9,643 nucleotides of DNA from DASRJX01 sp035649235 (GTDB lineage: Bacteria; Acidobacteriota; Polarisedimenticolia; Gp22-AA2): contig DASRJX010000259.1 of the NCBI GenBank assembly GCA_035649235.1, forward strand, positions 1 to 9,643. Reading direction: 5' to 3'. Position numbers and translations under genes: made by a program. The notes under the pieces were generated by a model that did not search any database, had not been told where the DNA came from, and saw only the letters and a list, made by a program, of their open reading frames with translations. Below are positions 1 through 6,986 of this stretch, one piece after another (position 1 is the stretch's first letter; the number at the start of each line of letters is the position of its first letter).

Positions 1-554
1 CGCGTGGTGGCCGACGACCCGCGGCCCGGCGGCGCGAACTGGCTGGCCAGCCCGAAATCCGCCAGGAGCGCCCGCCCGTCGGAACCGATGATGACGTTGT
101 TGGGATTGATGTCGCGGTGCAGGACACCCTGGGAGTGTGCCGCGTGCAGGGCGTCCGACATCTCCTCCGCATACCGCAAGGCATCGCGCACGGGCAGAGG
201 CCGGTCGTCCCCGATCAGTTGCCGGAGCGCCCGTCCCTGGACCAGCGGCATCGCCAGCCACGGCGTTCCCTCGTGGTCGAACACCTCCAGGATCGCGACG
301 ATGTGGGGGTGAGTCAGCCGGGAGGCCAGTCGGGCCTCGCGCAGGAAGCGCCGCAGCATCCGACCGTCGCCTGAGACGGCAGGAGAGGGACGTTTGAGCG
401 CCACCTCCCGGCCGAGTCTGGTGTCGCGGGCGCGGTAGACGACGCCCATGCCGCCCTTGCCGATCTCAGCCAGGATCTCGTAGTGGCCGACCCGCTGGCC
501 GGCGTGGACGGAATCCGCCGCCGGAGACGATCCTTGGGACGGAAGATCGCCCAT
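1..554 (-). CDS. Hanks-type serine/threonine protein kinase, N-terminal part (cut by window edge)
   Basis: This reading frame starts at an ATG (552-554) and stays open to the window edge, giving 184 complete codons. It is a eukaryotic-like protein kinase catalytic domain, which transfers phosphate from ATP to Ser/Thr. After about 22 variable residues come the glycine-rich loop IGKGGMGVVY (31-40), the VALK lysine K54, a likely helix C glutamate E73, the catalytic loop HRDINPNN (146-153, Asp148, Asn153) and the DFG motif (166-168). The frame ends in the activation segment, so the C-lobe and any PASTA, TPR, WD40 or membrane part is not visible. The lysine normally following HRD-I is Asn150 here. 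Upstream of the ATG there is a G-rich stretch about 9 bases away, a weak ribosome site. The gene points the same way as recQ, 123 bases downstream of it, but nothing ties the two functionally. The kinase assignment is certain; its targets are unknown. Confidence 0.95.
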   Translation of the reverse strand, partial: MGDLPSQGSSPAADSVHAGQRVGHYEILAEIGKGGMGVVYRARDTRLGREVALKRPSPAVSGDGRMLRRFLREARLASRLTHPHIVAILEVFDHEGTPWLAMPLVQGRALRQLIGDDRPLPVRDALRYAEEMSDALHAAHSQGVLHRDINPNNVIIGSDGRALLADFGLASQFAPPGRGSSATT

Positions 555-677
555 CCTCGTCGGCCCCCCGGGTGCAGCACGCGACAGGGGCTATCCTTTG
601 GCCGCCCGCTGTCGGCAGGAAATTGCGGCGAATTAGGCCAATGCTAGCACAAGCCCTGTGCCATCACCGGGTTCGGC

Positions 678-2900
678 CTATCGCCCCAGCACCTGCAGCA
701 GCGCGTCGCCGTAGGTCGCGAGCTTCGTGGGGCCGAGTCCCCGGACGGTGGCGAGCGCCGCGCGATCGCGGGGCGGACAGGCCGCCAGGTCGAGGAGCGT
801 GGAGTCGTGGAAGACGACGTAGGCGGGGACGCCCCGCCGCTTCGCTTCGGCCGCGCGCCAGGTCTTGAGGCGCACCAGGATCTCGGGGTCCGGCTGCGGC
901 CCGGCGTTCTCGTCTCCTGGCGGGGCGGCCGCCTTTCGAGGCGCTCTCTCAGGCCCTGCGCCATGCGGGAGGCGCCGGAGGCGCCGGCTCCGGGCGGCAG
1001 GGGGCTTCGCTGCCAGGGGACCGGGCAGGGCCAGCAGCGGTCGGTGCTCGGAGCGCATCACCGCCACGCCTTCCTCGGTCAGCGCCAGGACGAACGCCCC
1101 GGGCCGCCCGCCTTCGATGCCGCGGCGTTCCAGGAGCCCTGCCTCGACCAGCACGTCGAGGGTCGCTTTCACCTCGTCGATGTTCATGCCTTCGAGCTTG
1201 CCGAAGGTCGGGATCCGGTCGAGACCGCGCTCGAGCACCTGACGGCTCTTGCTGCCGACCAGCACCTGGGCGATCCGCTCGACGCCGAATTTCGCCGGCA
1301 GCCGGGCCACGGCGGAGAGGGCGATGCGGACGCGCTCGAACTCCCGGTCGTCGAGCGGCCGCCCGTCCTCCCTGCGCCAGCCGAGGCAGACGTCGCAGGT
1401 GCCGCAGCGCGGGATGGCGCCCGATCGCCCGGCACCTACGAAGTAGTCGTAGATGAAGCGCGTGCGGCAGCCGCGCCCGAAGGCATAGCCCAGCATCGTG
1501 TCGAGGCGATGCCGATCGCGCCGGGCCTTCTCCGCCTGGGCGGACAGGTCGACGGGCGGTTCCCCCGATCCGAGAGCGACGCCCGCGGCGTCCGCGGCGC
1601 GGCGCAGGAGCCTCGTGGCCGTGGCGGCGGCCATGCCCTCGGCGCCTGCGAGACCGGAGTCCGCCTCGATCGCCTCCTCGTCCCGGCCTTCGCCCAGGAG
1701 CCTCCAGACGCGCCGGAACACTTCCGGCATCGGGTTCGACCCCGCCAGGAAAAACTCCTGCGTCCGCACGTCGGCGGGTGAGAACAGCAGGACGCCCCGC
1801 GCCGGCAGCCCGTCCCGGCCGGCGCGTCCGACCTCCTGGTAGTAGGCCTCCACGCTCCCGGGGATGTCGGCGTGCGCCACGAAGCGCAGATCGCTCTTGT
1901 CGACGCCCATGCCGAAGGCGTTGGTGGCGGCGATCACCTGCAGGCGGCCCGCGAGGAAGTCGTCCTGGACCCTGGAGCGGTGGGCGTCGTCGAGCCCTGC
2001 GTGGTAGCGGCCGGCCCTGAGACCGCGCGCCTCCAGGTGATCCGTCCAGAGATCGACGTGCTTTCGCGTGGCCGCATAGACGATGCCGGGCGGCCCGACC
2101 TCGCTCAGCAGCCGGTCGAGGGCCCGCGCCTTGTCCGTCCGCGATCGGCACCGCTCGACGGCGAGCGTCAGGTTGGGCCGCTCGAAGCCGGTGACGATCT
2201 CGAGCGGCTGGGCGAGGTGGAGCTGCGTGGCGATGTCGGCGCGCACCTCGGGCGTCGCCGTGGCGGTAAAGGCCGCGGCCGGCACACCCAGCGTCCGCTT
2301 CAGGGCGCCCAGCCGCCGGTAGTCGGGACGGAAATCGTGCCCCCACTGGCTGATGCAGTGCGCCTCGTCGACGACCAGCCGCGCGACCCGCCCCCGCTTC
2401 AGCGCCGCCTGGAACGAGGCGCTCGCCAGCCGCTCCGGCGCGACGTAGACGAGGCGCAGGCGCCCCGCGGACAGGTCGGACTCGGCCGAGGCGCGCTCCG
2501 CAGCGGCCAGCCCCGAGTGCACCGCGGCCGCCGGCAGCCCCCGGGCCCGGAGCCCGTCCACCTGATCTTTCATGAGGGCGATGAGCGGAGAGACCACCAT
2601 CGTGGTGCCGTCGAGCAGCAGCGCCGGCAGCTGGAAGCAGAGCGACTTCCCCGCTCCCGTCGGCATGACGGCGACGAGATCGCGCCCCTGCAGGACGGCG
2701 GAGGCCGCCTCCTCCTGGCCTGGGCGGAAGGCCGCAAGACCGAAGCGATCGCGGAGGGCGCGGCGCAGGCTGTCGACGACGTCGTCTGGTGGGACGCTCA
2801 CCCTGAGACGATACACCGGAGCGTGGCTTCGGGCGCCCGACGGCGGAATCCCGACGATCGCGGCCGGTCCCCTGCGCGGGCGTCGGACACTTCGGTCCAT
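678..2900 (-). CDS. recQ: ATP-dependent DNA helicase RecQ (superfamily 2, 3'-5')
   Basis: RecQ unwinds DNA 3' to 5' in recombination and repair of stalled forks. In the 740-residue frame the domains are complete and in order: motif 0 FGLAAFRPGQ (53-62), Walker A MPTGAGKS (79-86), DEAH box (178-181) with the aromatic-rich loop HCISQWGHDFRPDY (181-194), motif III TATAT (212-216), motif V region AATNAFGMGVDKSD (324-337), motif VI QEVGRAGRDG (355-364). Residues about 391-460 form an extra helical segment absent from E. coli RecQ but known in other RecQ subfamilies. Four zinc ligands follow (C478, C499, C502, C505), then the RQC winged helix (about 515-615), an Arg/Ala/Pro-rich linker (about 616-668) and a C-terminal HRDC domain (about 669-740). 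The start is unsure: the ATG at 2900 gives a basic extension of about 33 residues, while a GTG at 2801 starts just ahead of the family's usual N-terminus; neither has a strong ribosome site. Divergent from the patatin gene. Confidence 0.96.
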   Translation of the reverse strand: MDRSVRRPRRGPAAIVGIPPSGARSHAPVYRLRVSVPPDDVVDSLRRALRDRFGLAAFRPGQEEAASAVLQGRDLVAVMPTGAGKSLCFQLPALLLDGTTMVVSPLIALMKDQVDGLRARGLPAAAVHSGLAAAERASAESDLSAGRLRLVYVAPERLASASFQAALKRGRVARLVVDEAHCISQWGHDFRPDYRRLGALKRTLGVPAAAFTATATPEVRADIATQLHLAQPLEIVTGFERPNLTLAVERCRSRTDKARALDRLLSEVGPPGIVYAATRKHVDLWTDHLEARGLRAGRYHAGLDDAHRSRVQDDFLAGRLQVIAATNAFGMGVDKSDLRFVAHADIPGSVEAYYQEVGRAGRDGLPARGVLLFSPADVRTQEFFLAGSNPMPEVFRRVWRLLGEGRDEEAIEADSGLAGAEGMAAATATRLLRRAADAAGVALGSGEPPVDLSAQAEKARRDRHRLDTMLGYAFGRGCRTRFIYDYFVGAGRSGAIPRCGTCDVCLGWRREDGRPLDDREFERVRIALSAVARLPAKFGVERIAQVLVGSKSRQVLERGLDRIPTFGKLEGMNIDEVKATLDVLVEAGLLERRGIEGGRPGAFVLALTEEGVAVMRSEHRPLLALPGPLAAKPPAARSRRLRRLPHGAGPERAPRKAAAPPGDENAGPQPDPEILVRLKTWRAAEAKRRGVPAYVVFHDSTLLDLAACPPRDRAALATVRGLGPTKLATYGDALLQVLGR

Positions 2901-2925
2901 CAGGCCCGCTGACCCCGGTCCCCGC

Positions 2926-2954
2926 TTGCGCTGCAGGGCCTCCGCTACGATATT
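2926..2954 (+). promoter_or_regulatory. Possible promoter for the patatin-like gene
   Basis: TTGCGC (2926-2931) and GATATT (2949-2954) are separated by 17 bases in the divergent gap between recQ and the phospholipase gene. Each box is a mediocre match (3/6 and 4/6) to the sigma-70 consensus, but the stretch is the least GC-rich part of the gap and is correctly spaced. Transcription would begin near 2961, leaving a leader of about 85 bases. This is inferred from spacing and box similarity only. Confidence 0.3.
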
Positions 2955-3045
2955 GGGAGCGGAGAGCTCCGGACAGCGCTATCGCCCCTCCCCTCGATCT
3001 TCTCCGGCACCGCGTTTGCACTCCCGACTCTCAAGGACGAGTTCG

Positions 3046-4068
3046 ATGCAGCTCAAAGCTCAGTCCCAGGCCCCGGTGTTCCGGGTCCTGGCCCTCGACG
3101 GCGGCGGCATCCGGGGGATCTTCACGGCCTCCTTCCTCGGCACGCTCGAGGATCTCGCCCTCTGCCGGATCGGGAGCCAGTTCGATCTCATCGCCGGGAC
3201 CTCCATGGGGGGGATCATCGCCCTGGCCCTGGCGTTTCGCATCCCGGCGAGGCGGATCCTCGACCTGTTCCTGGAGCGCGGGGAGCTCATCTTCGGCCAC
3301 GCCCGCAGCCTCGGGATGATGCTGCGGCCCAAGTACGACAGCCGCGCTCTGGAGCAGGCGCTGCGGGAGACCTTCGGCGAGCGGACGCTCGACGAAGTGG
3401 AGACGCCGGTGTGCATCCCCTCGTACGAGCTGACCAACTCCTATCCGCGCATCTGGAAGGACGGGCACGTCACGGACGTGGCGGCATGGGGCGACCAGCC
3501 GGCCTGGAAGATCGCCCTGGCCACGAGCGCGGCGCCCGTCTACTTCCCGGGCGCCCAGGTCGTCGCGGGCGACAGTCACGTCGACGGCGGGCTGTTCGCC
3601 AACAACCCGACCCTCATCGCCCTGACCGAGGCGGTCCGGTATTTCCATCAGCCGCTCGATCGGATCCGCATCCTCTCGATCGGCGCCGGCGAGAACGCCG
3701 AGCGTATCCAGCACGAGAGGGCGAGGAGGATGGGCGTCTGGCACTGGAAGACGGCGATGTACGACCACATGCTGATCGCGCAGGCCCGCATCGTCCACGA
3801 AGTGACGGCCCGTCTCCTGTCGCCCGGGCAGTACGAGCGGGTCAACATCCCGCTGGAGCACCCGTATCCGCTCGACGACGTCGCGGCCGCCCGGGCGCTC
3901 CTCGAGCCCGGCGCGCAGGAGGCCCGCACGCGCCTCCCCGCGCTCCGGGATCGCTTCCTGTTCGGGCCGGCGAGCGAGGGTCGGGAGCAGAAGGCGGCGG
4001 TCATGGCCGATCGCCTGGCCCGCGACCACGCGGTCCATGCGGCGCCTGGTTCCGAGTCCGGCCACTGA
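3046..4068 (+). CDS. Patatin-like phospholipase (CapV-like), 340 aa
   Basis: Patatin-family lipid acyl hydrolase, which uses a Ser-Asp dyad to cleave acyl esters of membrane phospholipids. The oxyanion loop is DGGGIRG (18-24), the nucleophile elbow GTSMG (51-55, Ser53) and the catalytic Asp motif DGG (180-182, Asp180), followed by LFANNP. There is no signal peptide or membrane segment, so it is cytoplasmic or peripheral. The N-terminal pattern FRVLALDGGGIRG and the 340-residue length resemble the CBASS effector CapV, whose characterised members are switched on by cyclic GMP-AMP; that relation is inferred from motifs and length. The frame is open upstream to 2572, but ATG 3046 is chosen because AAGGA (3033-3037) sits 8 bases before it and the patatin fold begins about 10 residues later. 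No CD-NTase, ubiquitin-like or TRIP13-like gene lies beside it: recQ is divergent and the permease converges with a 27-base gap. A housekeeping lipase role remains possible. Confidence 0.93.
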   Translation: MQLKAQSQAPVFRVLALDGGGIRGIFTASFLGTLEDLALCRIGSQFDLIAGTSMGGIIALALAFRIPARRILDLFLERGELIFGHARSLGMMLRPKYDSRALEQALRETFGERTLDEVETPVCIPSYELTNSYPRIWKDGHVTDVAAWGDQPAWKIALATSAAPVYFPGAQVVAGDSHVDGGLFANNPTLIALTEAVRYFHQPLDRIRILSIGAGENAERIQHERARRMGVWHWKTAMYDHMLIAQARIVHEVTARLLSPGQYERVNIPLEHPYPLDDVAAARALLEPGAQEARTRLPALRDRFLFGPASEGREQKAAVMADRLARDHAVHAAPGSESGH

Positions 4069-4095
4069 CGGTGACCCGCCGCAGAGCGGAGTCGA

Positions 4096-4116
4096 TCAGG
4101 CCTCGGCTTCGCCTGA
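4096..4116. terminator. Inverted repeat between convergent genes, weak terminator candidate
   Basis: TCAGGC (4096-4101) and GCCTGA (4111-4116) are a perfect 6-base inverted repeat with a 9-base loop. It lies at the very end of the permease gene and 28 bases after the patatin stop, so it would be transcribed by both convergent units. Neither side has a T-run, so intrinsic termination is doubtful; no better terminator is visible in this gap. Confidence 0.25.
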
Positions 4117-5475
4117 AAGGCTCCGCCTCATGAGGACGTAGAGAGGCACTCCGGCGGCGACGACGGCCATCCCCGCGACGGCCAGGGGCGTCTGGCGCAC
4201 CAGGACGTCGCCCGCGATGCCGAGGACGACGCCGATGAAGAAGAGCGGGAGCCAGGGGTAGCCGGACATCGTCCAGGTCCCCTCCGCTCGATCCCCTTCG
4301 CCGCGCCGGCGCAACACGAACAGGCAGGACGCCACGACCGCGAGCGACACGGCGTCCGTGAACATCACGTAGCCGAGGAGCCTCTCGAACGATCCCAGGA
4401 ACAGGAGAGGCACGAGCGCGGTCACGGCGAAGAAGGCGAGCCCCGGACGCTGCGCCTGTGTCGTGGCATCCAGCCGGCCGAGGGCGCGCGGGAGCAGCCG
4501 GTCCTGCGCCATGGCCAGGTAGCTCCGGGGCACGTGGAGTATGGTCGCGTTCACGAAGCCGGCCGCGGACAGGAAGATGGCCAGCGACACGAAGCGCTCA
4601 CCCAGGGGGCCCAGGGCTGCGCGGGCCAGGTCCGCGGCGACGAGGGGCGACGCGGCGACGCCGCGCGGGCCGAGTGCCTTCACGTACGCGGCGTTGATCA
4701 GAAGGTAGAGGGCGGCCACGAGCAGCATGCCAAAGCCGATGGCCCGGGGCAGCCCGCGGCGCGTCGAGCGGACGTCGCCGGCGAGATTCATGGTGTTCTG
4801 GTAGCCGCCGTAGGTGTAGAAGACGGCGACCAGGGCCGCGAACCAGCCCGGCCCGGCGGGACCCGCTCCCGTGGACGCGGCGGCCGTCCCGTCCGGCGCC
4901 GGCGCCATCGCGAGGCCCGCCGCCGCGAGAGCCCCGATCAGGACCACCTTCCCCAGCGAGAGGAGGTTCTGCGTCCGGGCGCCGGCCCTGATCCCCACGG
5001 CGTTGAGGGCCACGAGCCCGCCGATCAGAACCGCCGCCACGACCACGGGGGTCGATCCGCGGGCCGCGGCGGCCGCCGGCAGGGCACCCGCGGGCGCGCC
5101 GGGTACGAGCAGTCGCAGCAGGTACTCGGATCCGATCACCGCGACCCCGGCGGCCCCGGCCCCCTGCATCAGCACCTGGGACCAGTTGAGCAGGAAGGCC
5201 GGCATCGGGTGCCAGCAGTGGGCCACGACCTTGTAGAAGCCGCCGGCGCGCGGGTAGCGCGATCCGATCTCGGCGAAGACCAAGGCACCCACAAGGCTCA
5301 CCAGGGCCCCGGCGGCCCAGGCCAGAAGGAACGCGACGGTGCCGCCGGTCGTCCGGGCGACGATTGACGGGGTGCGGAAGATCCCGATTCCGATGACCAG
5401 GCTCACGACGACCATCGAGGTGTCGAAGGTCGAGAGCCGCGGCTGCAGAGAGGAGCCCGCGGCCTCAGGCGGCAC
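4096..5475 (-). CDS. APC-superfamily amino acid permease, 12 membrane segments
   Basis: A 459-residue integral membrane transporter of the amino acid-polyamine-organocation superfamily. The TM1 break motif GIGIF (29-33), which in this fold contacts the substrate's amino and carboxyl groups, is preceded by LSTFDTSMVVVSLVIG, typical of the family's first residues. The second hallmark, FAEIGSRYPRAGGFY (67-81), closes TM2. Hydrophobic segments lie near 20-38, 46-69, 92-120, 143-163, 172-190, 209-230, 245-265, 293-315, 345-362, 366-387, 405-423 and 430-448, giving the expected twelve. The start is a GTG (5473-5475) that overlaps the end of the upstream PLP-enzyme gene by 11 bases, so translation is probably coupled; no strong ribosome site is seen. 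A start at Met21 would delete part of TM1 and is unlikely. The substrate cannot be read from the sequence; the operon partner suggests an amino acid or derivative. Confidence 0.93.
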   Translation of the reverse strand: MPPEAAGSSLQPRLSTFDTSMVVVSLVIGIGIFRTPSIVARTTGGTVAFLLAWAAGALVSLVGALVFAEIGSRYPRAGGFYKVVAHCWHPMPAFLLNWSQVLMQGAGAAGVAVIGSEYLLRLLVPGAPAGALPAAAAARGSTPVVVAAVLIGGLVALNAVGIRAGARTQNLLSLGKVVLIGALAAAGLAMAPAPDGTAAASTGAGPAGPGWFAALVAVFYTYGGYQNTMNLAGDVRSTRRGLPRAIGFGMLLVAALYLLINAAYVKALGPRGVAASPLVAADLARAALGPLGERFVSLAIFLSAAGFVNATILHVPRSYLAMAQDRLLPRALGRLDATTQAQRPGLAFFAVTALVPLLFLGSFERLLGYVMFTDAVSLAVVASCLFVLRRRGEGDRAEGTWTMSGYPWLPLFFIGVVLGIAGDVLVRQTPLAVAGMAVVAAGVPLYVLMRRSLSGEAEA

Positions 5476-6907
5476 GCAGGGCCCAGGCGAGAAGAAGGGA
5501 GAACGCCCAGTACTGCTCCTCGTGGTTGTAGGCCTGCGCGGACACGCGCACCACCTTGCCGCCGGCGCAGGTCCAGGGGAAGAAGACGACCTCGAAGCCG
5601 CGCTCGCGGGCCCAGACCCCGAGGGCGTCCCCGTCGAGCTGCGCCGCCGGCGAGCCGGGTGCGGCCGCGGGCAGCGGCAGGGCGGCCATCGCCCCGATCA
5701 TCTCGCCGGGGCAGGGCGCCTCGGCAGCCAGCCTCTCGAGGAGGATCTCCCGGGCCCGCAGCGCCAGGGCGTGGTTGCGCTCCATGAGCCCCGGCCAGCC
5801 GTCCGGCAGGAGCCCTCCCAGGAACCGCACGCAGTCCGGGACGGTCAGCCACGCGGTCGGGTCGAGCGTCCCGGTCCAGTCCCACTCCTCGCGGAACCGG
5901 ACGCCCTCCCCCGCGGGGTCGTTTCCGTGGCTCACGACGAGGGGGCGGATGCGATCGCGGAGATCGCGCCGCACGTGGAGGAACGCCGTTCCCTTGGGCG
6001 AGCAGAGCCACTTGTGGGCGTTCGAGGTGTAGCAGGCGGCGCCCAGCCGATCGAGATCGAGGGGGAGCATGCCGAGCGCGTGCGCTCCGTCGACGATGGT
6101 CTCGACCCCGCGCTCCCGGAGAGCCGCGACCAGGGCTTCGATAGGAAACACGAGCGCCGTGGGGCTGGTCACGTGGTCCAGCACGGCGAGGCGGGTCCGC
6201 GGCGTCACCGCGGCCAGGACGGGAGCGACGACATCCTCCGGCCCGCGCAGCGGGAACGGTACCTTGGCGACGACGACGCGCGCCCGGCGGCGGCGCGCTA
6301 TGAACTCCAGCGCCTTGCGGCAGGCGCCGTAGGTGTGATCGGTCGTCAGGACCTCGTCCTCCGGCTGGAGATCCCAGGCCCTGAGCGCCGCGTTGACGCC
6401 CGTCGTGGCATTCTGGACGAAGACCAGGCCGTCGGGGTCGGCCCCGACGAAGGCGCCGAGCGCCGAGCGCGCCTCGGCGAGCCTCCCGGCCAGCTGCCGG
6501 TGCAGGAAATCGGCCGGCTCGCGCTCGAGAGTCGCGCGCAGCTCGGACTGGAGAGCGAGGATCACCCGGGGGCAGGCGCCGAACGATCCGTGATTGAGGT
6601 ACTCGACCCCGTGATCGAGCGTCCAGTGCCCCGCCAGACCCGCCGTCCCGGCGGGTGTTTGCCGCTCCGCCGGGCCGGCCCGATCGCGCTCCATCGCGCC
6701 TTCCTGGATCTCCAGCGGCTTGGGCAGCTCGACCTTGGCCTTCGGCTCGTCGGGGTCGCGCTCCTCCGCGATGATGTCGAGGCAGAGGTCGATGCATTCA
6801 TCGCAGATGTAGGCCGTCGGACCGGCGATCAGCTTCCTGACGTCACGCTGGTCCTTGTTGCAGAAGCTGCACCGGAGCGGTTCATCATCAGCGCGCTTGC
6901 CGGCCAT
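5465..6907 (-). CDS. ClpX-type C4 zinc-binding domain fused to class V PLP-dependent aminotransferase (isopenicillin N epimerase-like)
   Basis: One 480-residue frame joins two unrelated modules. Residues 11-49 are a ClpX N-terminal zinc domain: CSFC (13-16) and CDEC (35-38) with 18 residues between the pairs, as in ClpX, and VRKLIAGP and YICDECIDLC match ClpX almost letter for letter. The ClpX-like linker ELPKPLEI (60-67) follows, but no AAA+ domain. From about residue 90 the protein is a fold-type I PLP enzyme like isopenicillin N epimerase: YLNHGSFGA (103-111), NATTGVNA (166-173, phosphate side), VDGAH (272-276, Asp273), NAHKWLCSPKG (296-306, Schiff-base Lys299), WTGTLDPTAWL (344-354) and probable carboxylate-binding Arg454. 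Reaction and substrate are unknown; epimerase, lyase or desulfurase are all found in this group. The ATG at 6907 has GGGGGA 7 bases upstream. Met72 (6694) has AGGAAGG 4 bases upstream and could start the enzyme alone. Likely operon with the overlapping amino acid permease. Confidence 0.9.
   Translation of the reverse strand: MAGKRADDEPLRCSFCNKDQRDVRKLIAGPTAYICDECIDLCLDIIAEERDPDEPKAKVELPKPLEIQEGAMERDRAGPAERQTPAGTAGLAGHWTLDHGVEYLNHGSFGACPRVILALQSELRATLEREPADFLHRQLAGRLAEARSALGAFVGADPDGLVFVQNATTGVNAALRAWDLQPEDEVLTTDHTYGACRKALEFIARRRRARVVVAKVPFPLRGPEDVVAPVLAAVTPRTRLAVLDHVTSPTALVFPIEALVAALRERGVETIVDGAHALGMLPLDLDRLGAACYTSNAHKWLCSPKGTAFLHVRRDLRDRIRPLVVSHGNDPAGEGVRFREEWDWTGTLDPTAWLTVPDCVRFLGGLLPDGWPGLMERNHALALRAREILLERLAAEAPCPGEMIGAMAALPLPAAAPGSPAAQLDGDALGVWARERGFEVVFFPWTCAGGKVVRVSAQAYNHEEQYWAFSLLLAWALRAA
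6692..6705 (-). promoter_or_regulatory. Internal ribosome binding site and ATG at the ClpX/aminotransferase junction
   Basis: On the minus strand AGGAAGG (6705-6699) stands 4 bases ahead of an in-frame ATG (6694-6692), which is Met72 of the long frame. The spacing is slightly short but the Shine-Dalgarno match is good. It falls exactly where ClpX similarity ends and the enzyme begins, so a separate 409-residue enzyme could be made from it. Confidence 0.45.
6708..6877 (-). other. ClpX-type zinc-binding domain segment (PF06689-like) with ClpX linker remnant
   Basis: This stretch encodes about residues 11-67 of the fusion protein. In ClpX the same domain dimerises and binds adaptors and some substrates. 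All four zinc cysteines are present (Cys13, Cys16, Cys35, Cys38), so the domain looks intact, not decayed. By hand count, 6721-6900 is about 63% GC, against about 78% for 6421-6540 in the enzyme part; this fits a segment of different origin or stronger coding constraint. No ATPase Walker motif follows in any frame nearby. Confidence 0.88.
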
Positions 6908-6948
6908 CGACTGGTCCCCCGAACCCCTCCATGGGCCCCTCCGCTGAA

Positions 6949-6976
6949 GCGCTCCGGGCCGCGGAGCGCCCGCTCC
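6949..6976 (-). repeat. Overlapping GC-rich hairpins in the leader of the fusion gene
   Basis: GCGCTCCG (6949-6956) and CGGAGCGC (6962-6969) form a perfect 8-bp stem with a 5-base loop. The right arm also pairs with the next bases: GGAGC (6963-6967) with GCTCC (6972-6976), loop of 4. The two stems share bases and cannot coexist. They lie between the proposed promoter and the start codon at 6907. This could be a structured leader or chance in a GC-rich gap. Confidence 0.4.
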
Positions 6977-6986
6977 CGACGCGGCT

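Noticed and set aside
647..661. GCACA-AGCCC-TGTGC inverted repeat just after the recQ stop, as a terminator
   Set aside because: The stem is only 5 bp and no T-run follows on the minus strand, so there is too little to call a terminator.
949..3021. A 690-codon open frame on the minus strand overlapping recQ
   Set aside because: It is the +1 shadow of recQ in GC-rich DNA; the product is Arg/Gly/Ala/Pro-rich, has no recognisable motif, and recQ has complete helicase motifs.
2572..3045. Upstream extension of the patatin frame
   Set aside because: The frame is open, but this part overlaps the recQ N-terminal coding region antisense, is Arg/Ser-rich, and the good ribosome site and family start both point to ATG 3046.
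3046..4068. Calling the patatin gene part of a complete CBASS operon
   Set aside because: No CD-NTase, E1/E2-like or TRIP13-like gene is present in the window; the neighbours are recQ and an amino acid permease.
5465..6907. Annotating the fusion gene as clpX
   Set aside because: Only the N-terminal zinc domain and a few linker residues match; there is no Walker A, Walker B, pore loop or sensor motif, and most of the protein is a PLP enzyme.
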